A DNA stretch of 64,000 nucleotides from JAICXG01 sp963801255 (lineage in GTDB: Bacteria; Verrucomicrobiota; Verrucomicrobiia; Chthoniobacterales; UBA10450). The stretch covers positions 124,001 to 188,000 of the forward strand of contig CAWDEC010000019.1 in NCBI GenBank assembly GCA_963801255.1, written 5' to 3'. Of this stretch, positions 37,022 to 45,250 are shown one piece after another (position 1 is the first letter of the stretch; each line of letters starts with the position of its first letter). A program made the translations under genes and the position numbers. The notes below the pieces were generated by a model that saw only the letters and a program-made list of their open reading frames with translations, was not told the origin of the DNA and searched no databases.

Positions 37022-37119
37022 AGACAGAGCGGGAATTGAATTTAAAGTTTAGGTGGAAATCACGTCACCGACCGTGCTCTTACTTAGAACCTAACGCTCA
37101 AAACTCAAAGCTCTCCCGC

Positions 37120-37797
37120 ATGCCTCGACATCTCTCATTTTGCGTCGCACTCCTATTTGGTGCCACGATGGCCCACGCCACCGCACCATCGGCCCGGGAA
37201 ATTCTCGCACAGGTTCGGCTGCAACAGTCGCAACAACAGCTCGACCTTCAGGGGCAGCTTCGTTCGGATGCAAACACGATCCCTTTTCGTATCACCCAAA
37301 CCGGGCCAGTCATTCGCTATACTTTCAACAATCCACCGGAAGTCCTGCAACTGCGTCTCGACGAGAAAAGCTCGTCGCTCGATCTTGTCGTGAAAGACAG
37401 CACAAAGAAATTCGCGAATTCACGGCTCGACGAGAAAATCGGTGGCACCGCCGTGACCTATGGCGATCTCGCGCTCAAGTTTCTGTATTGGCAGCGCGCA
37501 GAGGTGCTGGGCGAGGAGAACATTCGCACCCGGGATTGTTGGAAGCTGCGCCTACAACCGCCGTCGCGGGCCGCGCAGTATTCAAACATTCTCCTTTGGG
37601 TCGACAAAGAAAGCGGCGCCCTGATGCGAATCGAGGCCTACGATTGGCTCGGCCGCCTAACGAAACGCTTCGAAGTTGTCTCTGCTCAAAAAATCGACGG
37701 ACGCTGGTTCTTGAAGCAAATGCGAATCGAAGAGCTGCAACCGGGAACCAACAAAGTGATCTTGCGCAGCTATCTCGAAATCAACAAACCCGGCTAA
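37120..37797 (+). CDS. Exported LolA-like/outer-membrane lipoprotein-sorting-type protein
   Basis: This is a 225-residue exported protein. I choose the ATG at 37120 because it begins a clean signal peptide (MPRHLSFCVALLFGATMAHA, cleavage likely after AHA); the in-frame ATG at 37036 adds an uncharacteristic extension. The mature part resembles the LolA-like sorting-protein domain (TP_0789/PF17131-like). It has a beta-rich body with ILLWVDKESGALMRIEAYD and a late KRFEVVSAQKIDGRWFLKQM, typical of that group. LolA-like proteins bind lipoprotein or lipid acyl chains in the periplasm; the true ligand is unknown. An exact 9-mer at 37655 encodes LT (GRLTKR). The gene is followed by an exported cyclophilin. 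Confidence 0.72.
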   Translation: MPRHLSFCVALLFGATMAHATAPSAREILAQVRLQQSQQQLDLQGQLRSDANTIPFRITQTGPVIRYTFNNPPEVLQLRLDEKSSSLDLVVKDSTKKFANSRLDEKIGGTAVTYGDLALKFLYWQRAEVLGEENIRTRDCWKLRLQPPSRAAQYSNILLWVDKESGALMRIEAYDWLGRLTKRFEVVSAQKIDGRWFLKQMRIEELQPGTNKVILRSYLEINKPG

Positions 37798-37890
37798 GGG
37801 ATGTGCGGGGCCTGCGCGTTTCGCGCTCAACCGCTCCGCGGCTCACGTCTTCAGGTTGAGCAGGAAGCAAAACGACGTAGTAGTGGGCCG

Positions 37891-39621
37891 ATGTTTTCAG
37901 CCCGCTTACTTTTCCTGACCTTAATTGCGTTCCCGCCGCTTGCTTCCGTCGCGCAGAACATTCCACCCAAAGTGTCCTCACAGATTGGCGACGCCACGCT
38001 TTTGCTGAATGCGAGCGCCGAAGTCGTTCCCTTGATCGACCATTTCACCGATCCCGATACCAGCGGCGTCCGCCTAACGACGTCGCTCGGCTCGATCGAT
38101 ATTGCGCTCTACGATCAACGTACCCCCGCAACCGTTGCGAATTTTAAAAACTATGTCGATTCCGGCCGCTATTTCATCACCGACCCGACGACGAACCAGA
38201 TCGCGCCGTTATTCTGGCATCGCTCTGCGCCGGGGTTTGTTATCCAGAGTGGAGGCTTCCTTGCGACCGTAGATCCTTCCAATTCGACCGATGTCGCACC
38301 GACGCAGGTGCAGGCATTCGCGGCTGTGCCAAACGAACCCGGAATCTCGAATGAGCGCGGTACGATTGCCATGGCGAAGCTCGGCACCGATCCCAACAGC
38401 GCGACGAGCCAATGGTACATCAACCTGGCCGACAACGGCGGTCCACCAAGCAATCTCGATACGGTCGACGGTGGTTTCACCGTCTTCGGCCGCGTTCTCG
38501 GCGATGGCATGACCGTAGCGGACGCAATTGCCGCTTTGCCCATCTTCAACTTTGGCACACCCTTCGATAGCCTGCCGCTGCGCAACTACACTTCGGGGCT
38601 TCCCACGCCGGGCAATCTCGTCACGATTCCGGCCATCGACTATATCTCTTCGCTGACCTTCACGGCCTCGAGCGATCATCCTGCGATCGCCAGCGTGCAG
38701 TTCAGCGACTCGGACCTTCTCGTGAGTGGCAACCAAGTTGGGAGCGCCACCGTCACGGTGACCGCGACTGATGTGGATGGCGCGCAAGTCTCGCAGTCTT
38801 TCGCCGTTACGGTGGTGGCGAATCCGGTTCACCTTGCCAACATCTCGACCCGCGCGGTGGTGGGCGCGGGAGACGATGCGCTCATCGGTGGCTTCATCGT
38901 CCGTGGCGATACTCCCAAACGACTCATTCTGCGCGCCATTGGTCCCTCGCTTGGAGACGCCGGCCTCAAGAATGTTCTGGCCGACCCTGTTCTCGAGGTG
39001 CACGACGGCACGGGTGCCTTAATCGCTTCAAACGACAATTGGCAGGATGACCCCAACAGTCAGGCAGTGTCCGAGGCGGGCATCGCTCCGGCCGATCCTA
39101 ATGAATCAGCCATCCTTCTTACCCTCCCCGCCAGCAGTGACGGATTAGGCTACACTGCACTCGTCCGGGGAGCAGATGGTGGTTCGGGTGTTGGCCTGGT
39201 GGAGGTTTATGATGTCGACCCCAGCCCCGGCTCGAGCGTGCTCAACATCTCGACCCGCAGCGATGTGCAAACTGGCGACGACGTTTTGATCGGCGGGTTC
39301 ATCGTTTTCGGGACTGGATCGCAAGACGTCCTGGTCCGCGCCATCGGTCCGTCGCTCGCCGCCGCAGGTGTGCCCGATTCGTTAGGCGATCCTACTCTGA
39401 CGCTTTACGACGCTCAGGGCGCGCAGATCGACTTCAACGATGATTGGCAGGATAACCCGGCGAAGGATCAAATCGAAGCGACAACCATTCCACCTAACGA
39501 CCCAAAGGAATCCGCGGTCCTGGATACGCTCGCGCCTGGAAGTTATACGGCAATCGTGCGTGGAGCGGCTGATACGACAGGGACAGCACTGGTGGAGGTT
39601 TACGCGCTGGCGAATCCGTAA
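37891..39621 (+). CDS. Secreted cyclophilin-type peptidyl-prolyl isomerase with two Verrucomicrobia-type beta repeats
   Basis: This is a 576-residue secreted protein. The ATG at 37891 gives a signal peptide (MFSARLLFLTLIAFPPLASV-AQ) and is preferred to 37801. Residues about 60-240 form a cyclophilin domain, with LGSIDIALYDQRTPATVANF, the FWHRSAPGFVIQSGG stretch, ERGTIAMAK and QWYINLADNGG. A short Ig-like strand-rich segment follows (about 250-340). The last 230 residues are two copies of a beta repeat (about 343-458 and 464-576) with IGGFIV, RAIGPSL, NDNWQDDP or NDDWQDNP, and LVEVY. I know this repeat from secreted Verrucomicrobiota proteins; function unclear, possibly adhesion or surface display. 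9-mers encode LT (38072) and SLG (39379), with a near copy for PND (39492). Confidence 0.85.
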   Translation: MFSARLLFLTLIAFPPLASVAQNIPPKVSSQIGDATLLLNASAEVVPLIDHFTDPDTSGVRLTTSLGSIDIALYDQRTPATVANFKNYVDSGRYFITDPTTNQIAPLFWHRSAPGFVIQSGGFLATVDPSNSTDVAPTQVQAFAAVPNEPGISNERGTIAMAKLGTDPNSATSQWYINLADNGGPPSNLDTVDGGFTVFGRVLGDGMTVADAIAALPIFNFGTPFDSLPLRNYTSGLPTPGNLVTIPAIDYISSLTFTASSDHPAIASVQFSDSDLLVSGNQVGSATVTVTATDVDGAQVSQSFAVTVVANPVHLANISTRAVVGAGDDALIGGFIVRGDTPKRLILRAIGPSLGDAGLKNVLADPVLEVHDGTGALIASNDNWQDDPNSQAVSEAGIAPADPNESAILLTLPASSDGLGYTALVRGADGGSGVGLVEVYDVDPSPGSSVLNISTRSDVQTGDDVLIGGFIVFGTGSQDVLVRAIGPSLAAAGVPDSLGDPTLTLYDAQGAQIDFNDDWQDNPAKDQIEATTIPPNDPKESAVLDTLAPGSYTAIVRGAADTTGTALVEVYALANP

Positions 39622-39655
39622 CGAGTCTTCTGCTGAAAGGCGGAGATCGCTCCTG

Positions 39656-40426
39656 CTAGCTGTCCTTGGAAACGCCCGCTTGCACAATCTGGGCAAAGCT
39701 GCGCGGGTCGAGGCTCGCGCCACCGACGAGAGCGCCGTCGATGTCCGGCTGCGAAAGTAGCTCCCGCGCATTGTCCGGCTTTACGCTGCCGCCGTATTGA
39801 ATCCGAATCTTCTCGGCTGTCGCTTCATCCGACATCTCGCGCAAGATCTGCCGAACGAAGGCGTGTGCTTCCTGCGCCTGTGCGGCGGTCGCAGTCTTGC
39901 CAGTGCCGATGGCCCAAACTGGCTCGTAAGCGATGACCGTTTCGAGTAATTCTTTTGACTCTACCTTCGCCAGGCTGGCCCGCAGCTGAGTTGAGAGCAC
40001 CTTTTCGACCTCGCCCCGTTCTCGCTGGGCGAGCGTTTCGCCAATGCAGAGAATCGGACGCAGGACCGCCTCGTAAGCGGCGTGCACCTTGCGGTTGATC
40101 ATTTCATCGGTCTCGCCAAACAGCGCACGTCGCTCGCTGTGCCCGAGCACGACGTACCTGACGAAAAGTTCGCGGAGCATCGCGGGACTTACTTCGCCAG
40201 TAAAAGCCCCGCTCCTCTCCCAGTGCATATTTTGGGCGCCGACTTTTACATTCTGCGTTTGCGTCAATAGCTCGGAGACCTTTGGAATCGAAGTGAAAGG
40301 CGGCACAATCACGATCTCAATTTCATCCGGGTCTCCGATCTCGCGGAGAAAAGTGCTGACAAAGGCTTCCGCCTCGGTCTGAGTCATATGCATCTTCCAG
40401 TTGGCGGCTACGATTTTCTTACGCAT
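39656..40426 (-). CDS. tpiA: Triosephosphate isomerase
   Basis: This 256-residue glycolytic enzyme interconverts dihydroxyacetone phosphate and glyceraldehyde 3-phosphate. Active-site pieces are NWKMH (9-13), the histidine in VLGHSERR and the glutamate in AYEPVWAIGTGK; phosphate loop IQYGGSVKPDN and GGASL follow. Length is standard. It is the last gene of a gap-pgk-tpiA cluster; the 119-base gap after pgk contains two tandem 9-mers. It converges with the secreted cyclophilin gene, 34 bases apart, with no obvious terminator hairpin between. Confidence 0.97.
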   Translation of the reverse strand: MRKKIVAANWKMHMTQTEAEAFVSTFLREIGDPDEIEIVIVPPFTSIPKVSELLTQTQNVKVGAQNMHWERSGAFTGEVSPAMLRELFVRYVVLGHSERRALFGETDEMINRKVHAAYEAVLRPILCIGETLAQRERGEVEKVLSTQLRASLAKVESKELLETVIAYEPVWAIGTGKTATAAQAQEAHAFVRQILREMSDEATAEKIRIQYGGSVKPDNARELLSQPDIDGALVGGASLDPRSFAQIVQAGVSKDS

Positions 40427-40441
40427 GGTCGAGGAGCCCTT

Positions 40442-40505
40442 TCGTTAGGCTAGAACTGAAAATAGAAGAGAAAGGCGCAAAGGGCGAGAGCTATATTCGT
40501 TAGGC
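40442..40505. repeat. Tandem pair of exact 9-mers between pgk and tpiA
   Basis: Two TCGTTAGGC copies (40442-40450 and 40497-40505) lie in the same orientation, 55 bases apart start to start, in the 119-base pgk-tpiA gap. No exact copy lies in the gap, pgk or tpiA coding sequences nearby, so the motif here seems tolerated only in the spacer. The rest of the gap is purine-rich with no clear promoter. Confidence 0.8.
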
Positions 40506-40545
40506 TGCGGCGTAACAACAGCGCTCGCCTTTCTGGATGGGTAAG

Positions 40546-41760
40546 TCAGACGCGGTCGCTCAAGCCCGCCACACCGGGCAACTCCTTGCCTTCGATCAGC
40601 TCGAGTGATGCTCCGCCGCCGGTGGAAATAAAGGTCATCTTGTCTGCCAGCCCGGCTTGCGTGACTGCCGTGACCGAGTCGCCACCGCCGATGATCGTGG
40701 TCGCTTTCGATTCGGCCAGCGCTTCGGCGATCGCTTCCGTGCCGGCGGAAAATTCCTGAATCTCAAAAATCCCAGGCGGACCGTTCCAAAGGATTGTCTT
40801 CGCGCGGGCGATCTCGCTTTTGAAAAGGGCGATCGTGAGCGGGCCGATATCGACCGCCTGCCAGCCATCCGGGATATTGTAGGTGGGCGAAATGCGGCCG
40901 CTGTGGCGGGTGGCGGCGCCAGTCTTGATTTCTTCTGCGCCGAGGATGTCAAGCGGCAGGAGAAAGCGAACGCCTTTTTCTTTGGCCAGCTGCACGAGCT
41001 CGTGTGCGAGGTGGAATTTGTCACGCTCTACCCTGCTGCTACCCATACCGACCCCTTCGGCTTCGAGGAAGGTGTTTGCCATCGCGCCGCAGATGAGGAT
41101 GGTGTCAGCCTTATCCATTAGGACTTTGATCACGCCAATTTTGTCCGAGACTTTGGCGCCGCCCAGGATGACGAGAAAAGGCTTCGCGGGATTGGCCAGC
41201 TCGTCCTCGAGATATCGAAGTTCTTTTTCCATGAGGAAGCCCATGGCAGCCTGTTTGACGAACTTAGTAACACCGGCGGTTGAGGCGTGGGCCCGATGGG
41301 CTGTGCCAAAAGCGTCGTTGACATACAGGCCGTCGCTGAGCTTGGCGAGCGCTTCAGCGAACATCGGATCGTTTGCTTCTTCGGCGGCATAAAAGCGAAG
41401 ATTCTCGAGCAGCGTCACGTCGCCATCCTTCATGTCCTTGACGATTGCTTCCGCATCCGCGCCGATGCAATCGTGGCTGAAGGCGACCGAATGGCCGATG
41501 AGATCGTGCAAGGCGAGGCCGACCGGCCGGAGTGAATATTTCTCCACTGGCTGACCTTTCGGCCGGCCAAGGTGTGCCATCAGGATCGTCTTCGCCCCGT
41601 GCTCGCGCAAAAAATTGATCGTCGGCAAACTCTCGCGCATGCGCGTGTCGTCGGTAATGGCGAGCTGGCCATTGCGCGTTTCCATCGGAACGTTGAAATC
41701 GACGCGTAGAAGCACGCGTTTCCCTCGGACATCGAGATCCCGGACGCTGAGCTTTTTCAT
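40546..41760 (-). CDS. pgk: Phosphoglycerate kinase
   Basis: This 404-residue glycolytic kinase transfers phosphate from 1,3-bisphosphoglycerate to ADP. The N-terminal signature KRVLLRVDFNVPM (about 14-26) is intact, as are LMAHLGRPKG, LENLRFYAAEE, LGGAKVSDKI and the C-terminal nucleotide loop GGGDSVTAV. Length is normal. It starts one base after the gap stop codon, so the two are translated from one message. No exact 9-mer lies in the coding sequence, in contrast to most genes around it. Confidence 0.98.
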   Translation of the reverse strand: MKKLSVRDLDVRGKRVLLRVDFNVPMETRNGQLAITDDTRMRESLPTINFLREHGAKTILMAHLGRPKGQPVEKYSLRPVGLALHDLIGHSVAFSHDCIGADAEAIVKDMKDGDVTLLENLRFYAAEEANDPMFAEALAKLSDGLYVNDAFGTAHRAHASTAGVTKFVKQAAMGFLMEKELRYLEDELANPAKPFLVILGGAKVSDKIGVIKVLMDKADTILICGAMANTFLEAEGVGMGSSRVERDKFHLAHELVQLAKEKGVRFLLPLDILGAEEIKTGAATRHSGRISPTYNIPDGWQAVDIGPLTIALFKSEIARAKTILWNGPPGIFEIQEFSAGTEAIAEALAESKATTIIGGGDSVTAVTQAGLADKMTFISTGGGASLELIEGKELPGVAGLSDRV

Positions 41761-41761
41761 T

Positions 41762-42754
41762 CTATGAGATCATTTCCAGCAGCTCGACGCAGCGGTTGCT
41801 GTAGCCCCACTCATTGTCGTACCAACCAACCACCTTAACCAGCTTGCCTTGCGTGAGAGTAAGGGCGCTGTCGAAGATGCAGGAATGCGGGTTGCCTACG
41901 ATATCGGCCGACACAAGCGGTTCATCAGTGTATTCGAGCACACCTTTGTAGCTCGCATCGCTTGCGGCCTTCTTGAATGCGTCGTTGATGGTTTGCACGC
42001 TGGCTTCCTGCTCCAGCACGGCGGTGAAATCAGTCACGGAACCATCTGGAGTGGGAACGCGAAAGGCGCCGCCGTTTAGTTTTCCTTTCAGTTCGGGTAA
42101 CACTTCGCCAATCGCTTTCGCGGCACCGGTGCTCGACGGAATGATGCTCACGGCGGCAGCTCGAGCCCGGCGCAGATCCTTGTGCGGCAGATCAAGAATG
42201 TTCTGATCGTTGGTGTAGCTGTGAATCGTGCTCATGAAGCCGGCCACAATTTTGAAGTTCTGATTCAGTACCTTGACCATCGGCGCGAGGCAGTTGGTCG
42301 TGCAGCTCGCGTTCGAGATGATATTCATCGTCGAGCTGTCATAGATTTCGTCATTGATCCCGAGGCAAATGGTTGCATCCGGGTTTTTCGCCGGCGCGCT
42401 AATGAGCACTTTCCTGGCGCCGCCGGCGAAATGCAGCTCCGCCTTTGCCCGATCGGTAAAAAGCCCGGTCGACTCGAGAACCACATCCACCCCCAGATCC
42501 TTCCAAGGCAGCTTGGCCGGGTCGCGCTCCTTCAAAATCCTTATCTTGTGGCCGCGCACGAGAATGTTCTCTTCGTCGTAACCGATCTCACCGTCGAATT
42601 TCCCATGAACCGAGTCCCACTTGAGCAGATGCGCGAGGGTGTGGGTGTCAGTGAGATCGTTGATTGCCCGGACCCGCGCGACCTGCTCTTGAGACATAGC
42701 GCGCAGGACGTTGCGTCCAATTCGGCCGAAGCCGTTGATGCCGAAGTTTGCCAT
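41762..42754 (-). CDS. gap: Glyceraldehyde-3-phosphate dehydrogenase, type I
   Basis: This is a 330-residue phosphorylating GAPDH. It has the NAD-binding start FGINGFGRIGRNVLRA, an aspartate in INDLTD (residue 33, which favours NAD over NADP) and catalytic C151 in SNASCTTNCLAP. The C-terminal WYDNEWGYSNRCVEL is also present. It is the first gene of gap-pgk-tpiA and is transcribed divergently from a TesA-like esterase across a 95-base gap. There is no 9-mer in the coding sequence. No strong Shine-Dalgarno sequence is visible before the ATG. Confidence 0.98.
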   Translation of the reverse strand: MANFGINGFGRIGRNVLRAMSQEQVARVRAINDLTDTHTLAHLLKWDSVHGKFDGEIGYDEENILVRGHKIRILKERDPAKLPWKDLGVDVVLESTGLFTDRAKAELHFAGGARKVLISAPAKNPDATICLGINDEIYDSSTMNIISNASCTTNCLAPMVKVLNQNFKIVAGFMSTIHSYTNDQNILDLPHKDLRRARAAAVSIIPSSTGAAKAIGEVLPELKGKLNGGAFRVPTPDGSVTDFTAVLEQEASVQTINDAFKKAASDASYKGVLEYTDEPLVSADIVGNPHSCIFDSALTLTQGKLVKVVGWYDNEWGYSNRCVELLEMIS

Positions 42755-42849
42755 AGGAAAAAACTAAGAGTTCTTGTTACGTTGCCGGCCACCGCTGGGC
42801 GGCCGTGTGGACCTTACCTTTAGTGCGCGGCGAAAGCTGAGGCAAGCCA

Positions 42850-43545
42850 ATGAACAAAAAGGCCTTTTGTGCAGTCAAAAATCGGCTCGTGCACACCCTG
42901 CCAAGCTTGCTTTTTCTTGGACTTGCTGCGGCGAGCCCGCTCGCCAGCGCGCCTCCCGCTGAGTCCACTTCGGTTCGCGCGCGGATCCAGAACCTTCTTG
43001 TTCTGGGCGACAGTATCTCGGCGGGCTATGGCTTAAGGCAGGCGGATGCGTATCCCGCGTTACTCTCCGAAAAAGCGGCGAGCGTAGGAAAGCGTTTGCA
43101 CGTCATCAACGCCGGCGTGAGCGGCGATACCACAGCCGGCGGGCTGCGTCGGCTCGGGCACCTGCTTGATCATCGCGTCGATATTCTGCTTCTCGAGCTC
43201 GGAATCAACGATGCTTTTCGAGGTGTGCCAGTCGGGCAGATCGAGAAGAACCTGCAAGCAATCATCAGTCGCACACGCGCTCGTTATCCGAACGTGACTG
43301 TGGTGATCGCAGGACTGCAGTTACCCGGCTATTCGGGGGGCGATTACCTCGAAGACTTCGGCGCCATGTATGTCGAGCTTGCGCAACGCAACCACGCCGA
43401 TCTGGTGCCATTTTTCCTCGAAGGCGTGGTCGGCAACCCGGCGCTCAACCTGCCAGATATGATCCACCCCAACGCCGGCGGGCAAAAAGTTCTCGCAGCC
43501 AACATCTGGCCAGTGCTGCAAAATGCGCTGAATCGAAAGTCGTAG
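42850..43545 (+). CDS. TesA-like GDSL lysophospholipase/arylesterase
   Basis: This 231-residue protein of the SGNH/GDSL hydrolase family resembles TesA (acyl-CoA thioesterase I/lysophospholipase L1). A signal peptide or N-terminal anchor (about 12-36) precedes the catalytic block LVLGDSISAGYGL with S55; the oxyanion asparagine is N120 (LELGIND), and D203 and H206 complete the triad (LPDMIHPNAGG). Length fits the periplasmic family. It is probably exported and cleaves acyl esters or thioesters; the natural substrate is not evident. It faces gap divergently and converges with the PEBP gene; the 13-base convergent gap includes the start of a 9-mer. Confidence 0.9.
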   Translation: MNKKAFCAVKNRLVHTLPSLLFLGLAAASPLASAPPAESTSVRARIQNLLVLGDSISAGYGLRQADAYPALLSEKAASVGKRLHVINAGVSGDTTAGGLRRLGHLLDHRVDILLLELGINDAFRGVPVGQIEKNLQAIISRTRARYPNVTVVIAGLQLPGYSGGDYLEDFGAMYVELAQRNHADLVPFFLEGVVGNPALNLPDMIHPNAGGQKVLAANIWPVLQNALNRKS

Positions 43546-43558
43546 AGCGAGCGCGCGC

Positions 43559-44068
43559 CTAACGACCAAAGCGCGCTGTCAGTTCGCCGCGCCCGATCAC
43601 ATGCCCGGCCATTGCACCGTCGAGTGCGGAACGTTTTGCACCGGATTTGAGATCGAGCTTCTTGTCCAGGGCAAAGATGCGAAAGAAATACCGATGGAGC
43701 GAAGGCGGGCACGGTCCGCCGTAGCCAGGTTTACCGAAATCGTTTTGCCCTTGCGCCGCGCCCACCGGCACAGTGTTGACGGGAATCTGCTTCGCCGATG
43801 GATCGATATTCCAGACTAACCAATGACTGAAGACTCCGCCCGGCGCGTCAGGATCATCGATAATCAAGGCAAGACTTTTCGCGCCAGTGGGAATGCCGTT
43901 GAACGCCAGCGGCGGACTTTCATTTTCGCCTTTGCAGGTAAACCGAAGAGGAATCATCGATCCCGACTCAAAGGCAGAACTGGTCACCGCGATTGAAGTT
44001 TCAGCTTTCGTTTGAGCGATAAGGGCCAAGGCGACCACAGCCGTTGCGGCGAGGATCCTCGCTTTCAT
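43559..44068 (-). CDS. YbhB/YbcL-type PEBP family protein, exported
   Basis: This is a 169-residue phosphatidylethanolamine-binding-protein homologue of the bacterial YbhB/YbcL group. It has a signal peptide (MKARILAATAVVALALIAQT-KA) and the family core: IPLRFTCKGENESPPL, LALIIDDPDAPGGVFSHWLV and the HRYFFRIFALD strand. Ligand and function are not established for this bacterial branch. An exact 9-mer (44069-44077) ends directly against the ATG. At the other end the stop codon TAG lies within another exact 9-mer (43557-43565), so both ends of the gene touch the dispersed sequence. Confidence 0.9.
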   Translation of the reverse strand: MKARILAATAVVALALIAQTKAETSIAVTSSAFESGSMIPLRFTCKGENESPPLAFNGIPTGAKSLALIIDDPDAPGGVFSHWLVWNIDPSAKQIPVNTVPVGAAQGQNDFGKPGYGGPCPPSLHRYFFRIFALDKKLDLKSGAKRSALDGAMAGHVIGRGELTARFGR

Positions 44069-44085
44069 TCGTTAGGCTGTCCGCT

Positions 44086-45222
44086 TCAAGCGGGTGAAGC
44101 GTTCGTGATTTGGCGGAAGGCGGAAAGGAAGGTTTCCATCTCCGTTTTCTTCCCAATGGTAACTCGCAGGTGATTTGGCATGGCTCGAAACAGCCGCCCC
44201 ACCTCTACGTCGTGATGCTTTAAGGTTGCGATGAGCGGCACGACGGGGCGTTGCGCGTCCAACATGATGAAGTTGGCCTGCGACGGAATGGTCTTAAATC
44301 CTATTCGCTCCAACTCGGCGATCGTAAACTCGCGCGTTTCCTTGTTGCGCTGCCGGCCGCGATCGACTTCGCCCGGATCGTCGAGACCAGCGCGGGCGGC
44401 CACGATCGCCATGATATTAATGCTGTCCCATGGTTGGTGCGCGCGCAGTCGTTCAATCGCGACGGAATGTCCGATGCAATAACCGCAGCGCAATCCGGCC
44501 ATCCCGTAAATCTTGGAAAAGGTGCGCGCGACGATGAGGTTGGGATGGTCTGGCAGCAGCGGGATTACGCTCTCGTAGTCGCTGCTCTCCGCATAGTGAT
44601 AATAAGCTTCGTCCACCAGGATCATGGTGTCCTCAGGCACCTTCGCGATGAAGTCACGGACCTCGTTTTTCGAAGTAATACTGCCGGTTGGGTTATTGGG
44701 ATTGCAGAGATAGACGAGTCCTTTCTTTGCCGCGCCCAGCATCTTTTCCAAGTCGTGGCTGTAGCTCGAGGTGAGCGGAATTTTCACGACCTCCGCGCCG
44801 TTGTTCGTTGCGTGATAAACAATCGCTTCGAAGGTCGGATCGGCCACGACAAGGGTGCCACCCGATTTATTGTCGAGCGAGAGTGGCCCAGTGAAAACGT
44901 CGGCGCACAGTTTGAGAATCTCTCCTGAGCCATCGCCCATGAGAATTTGCTCGCGCCCGACGTTATTAAGTCGAGAGAGCGCCGAGACTAGTTCGCCGGC
45001 ATGGTCGTCGGGGTAACGGCAGGCGAGGGAAAAAGAGTCGCGCATGGCCGCAAGCGCTTTTGGTGATGGTCCGTAAGGGTTCTCATTCGCGCTCAGTCTA
45101 ACGACGCTGCCGCGCGCCGTCGTGGCACTCAGGTCATTGGCAAAAGTAAGCGTGGGGCGGACGACCGCAGCCGCCGCTCCCGCGCCTAACAATTGTGCGA
45201 ATTTTCGCCGGGAAATGCTCAT
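44086..45222 (-). CDS. HisC-like PLP aminotransferase with Tat signal
   Basis: This is a 378-residue fold-type I aminotransferase of the histidinol-phosphate aminotransferase group. PLP-site features are NPNNPTG (174-180), DEAYYHY (204-210) and the Schiff-base lysine K237 in ARTFSKIYGMAGLRCGY. The N-terminus is a twin-arginine signal (SRRKFAQLLGAGAAAAVV, 4-21), so the enzyme is probably folded with PLP in the cytoplasm and exported by Tat. That argues against a plain histidine-biosynthesis role; the substrate is unknown. The nearby genes encode other exported proteins (PEBP, DUF1579, TesA-like) and no his gene is seen. Near copies of the 9-mer lie at 45096 and 45184, the latter within the signal-peptide coding. 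Confidence 0.88.
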   Translation of the reverse strand: MSISRRKFAQLLGAGAAAAVVRPTLTFANDLSATTARGSVVRLSANENPYGPSPKALAAMRDSFSLACRYPDDHAGELVSALSRLNNVGREQILMGDGSGEILKLCADVFTGPLSLDNKSGGTLVVADPTFEAIVYHATNNGAEVVKIPLTSSYSHDLEKMLGAAKKGLVYLCNPNNPTGSITSKNEVRDFIAKVPEDTMILVDEAYYHYAESSDYESVIPLLPDHPNLIVARTFSKIYGMAGLRCGYCIGHSVAIERLRAHQPWDSINIMAIVAARAGLDDPGEVDRGRQRNKETREFTIAELERIGFKTIPSQANFIMLDAQRPVVPLIATLKHHDVEVGRLFRAMPNHLRVTIGKKTEMETFLSAFRQITNASPA

Positions 45223-45250
45223 CTCATGAACCTTTTCCTCCGATCGGGCG

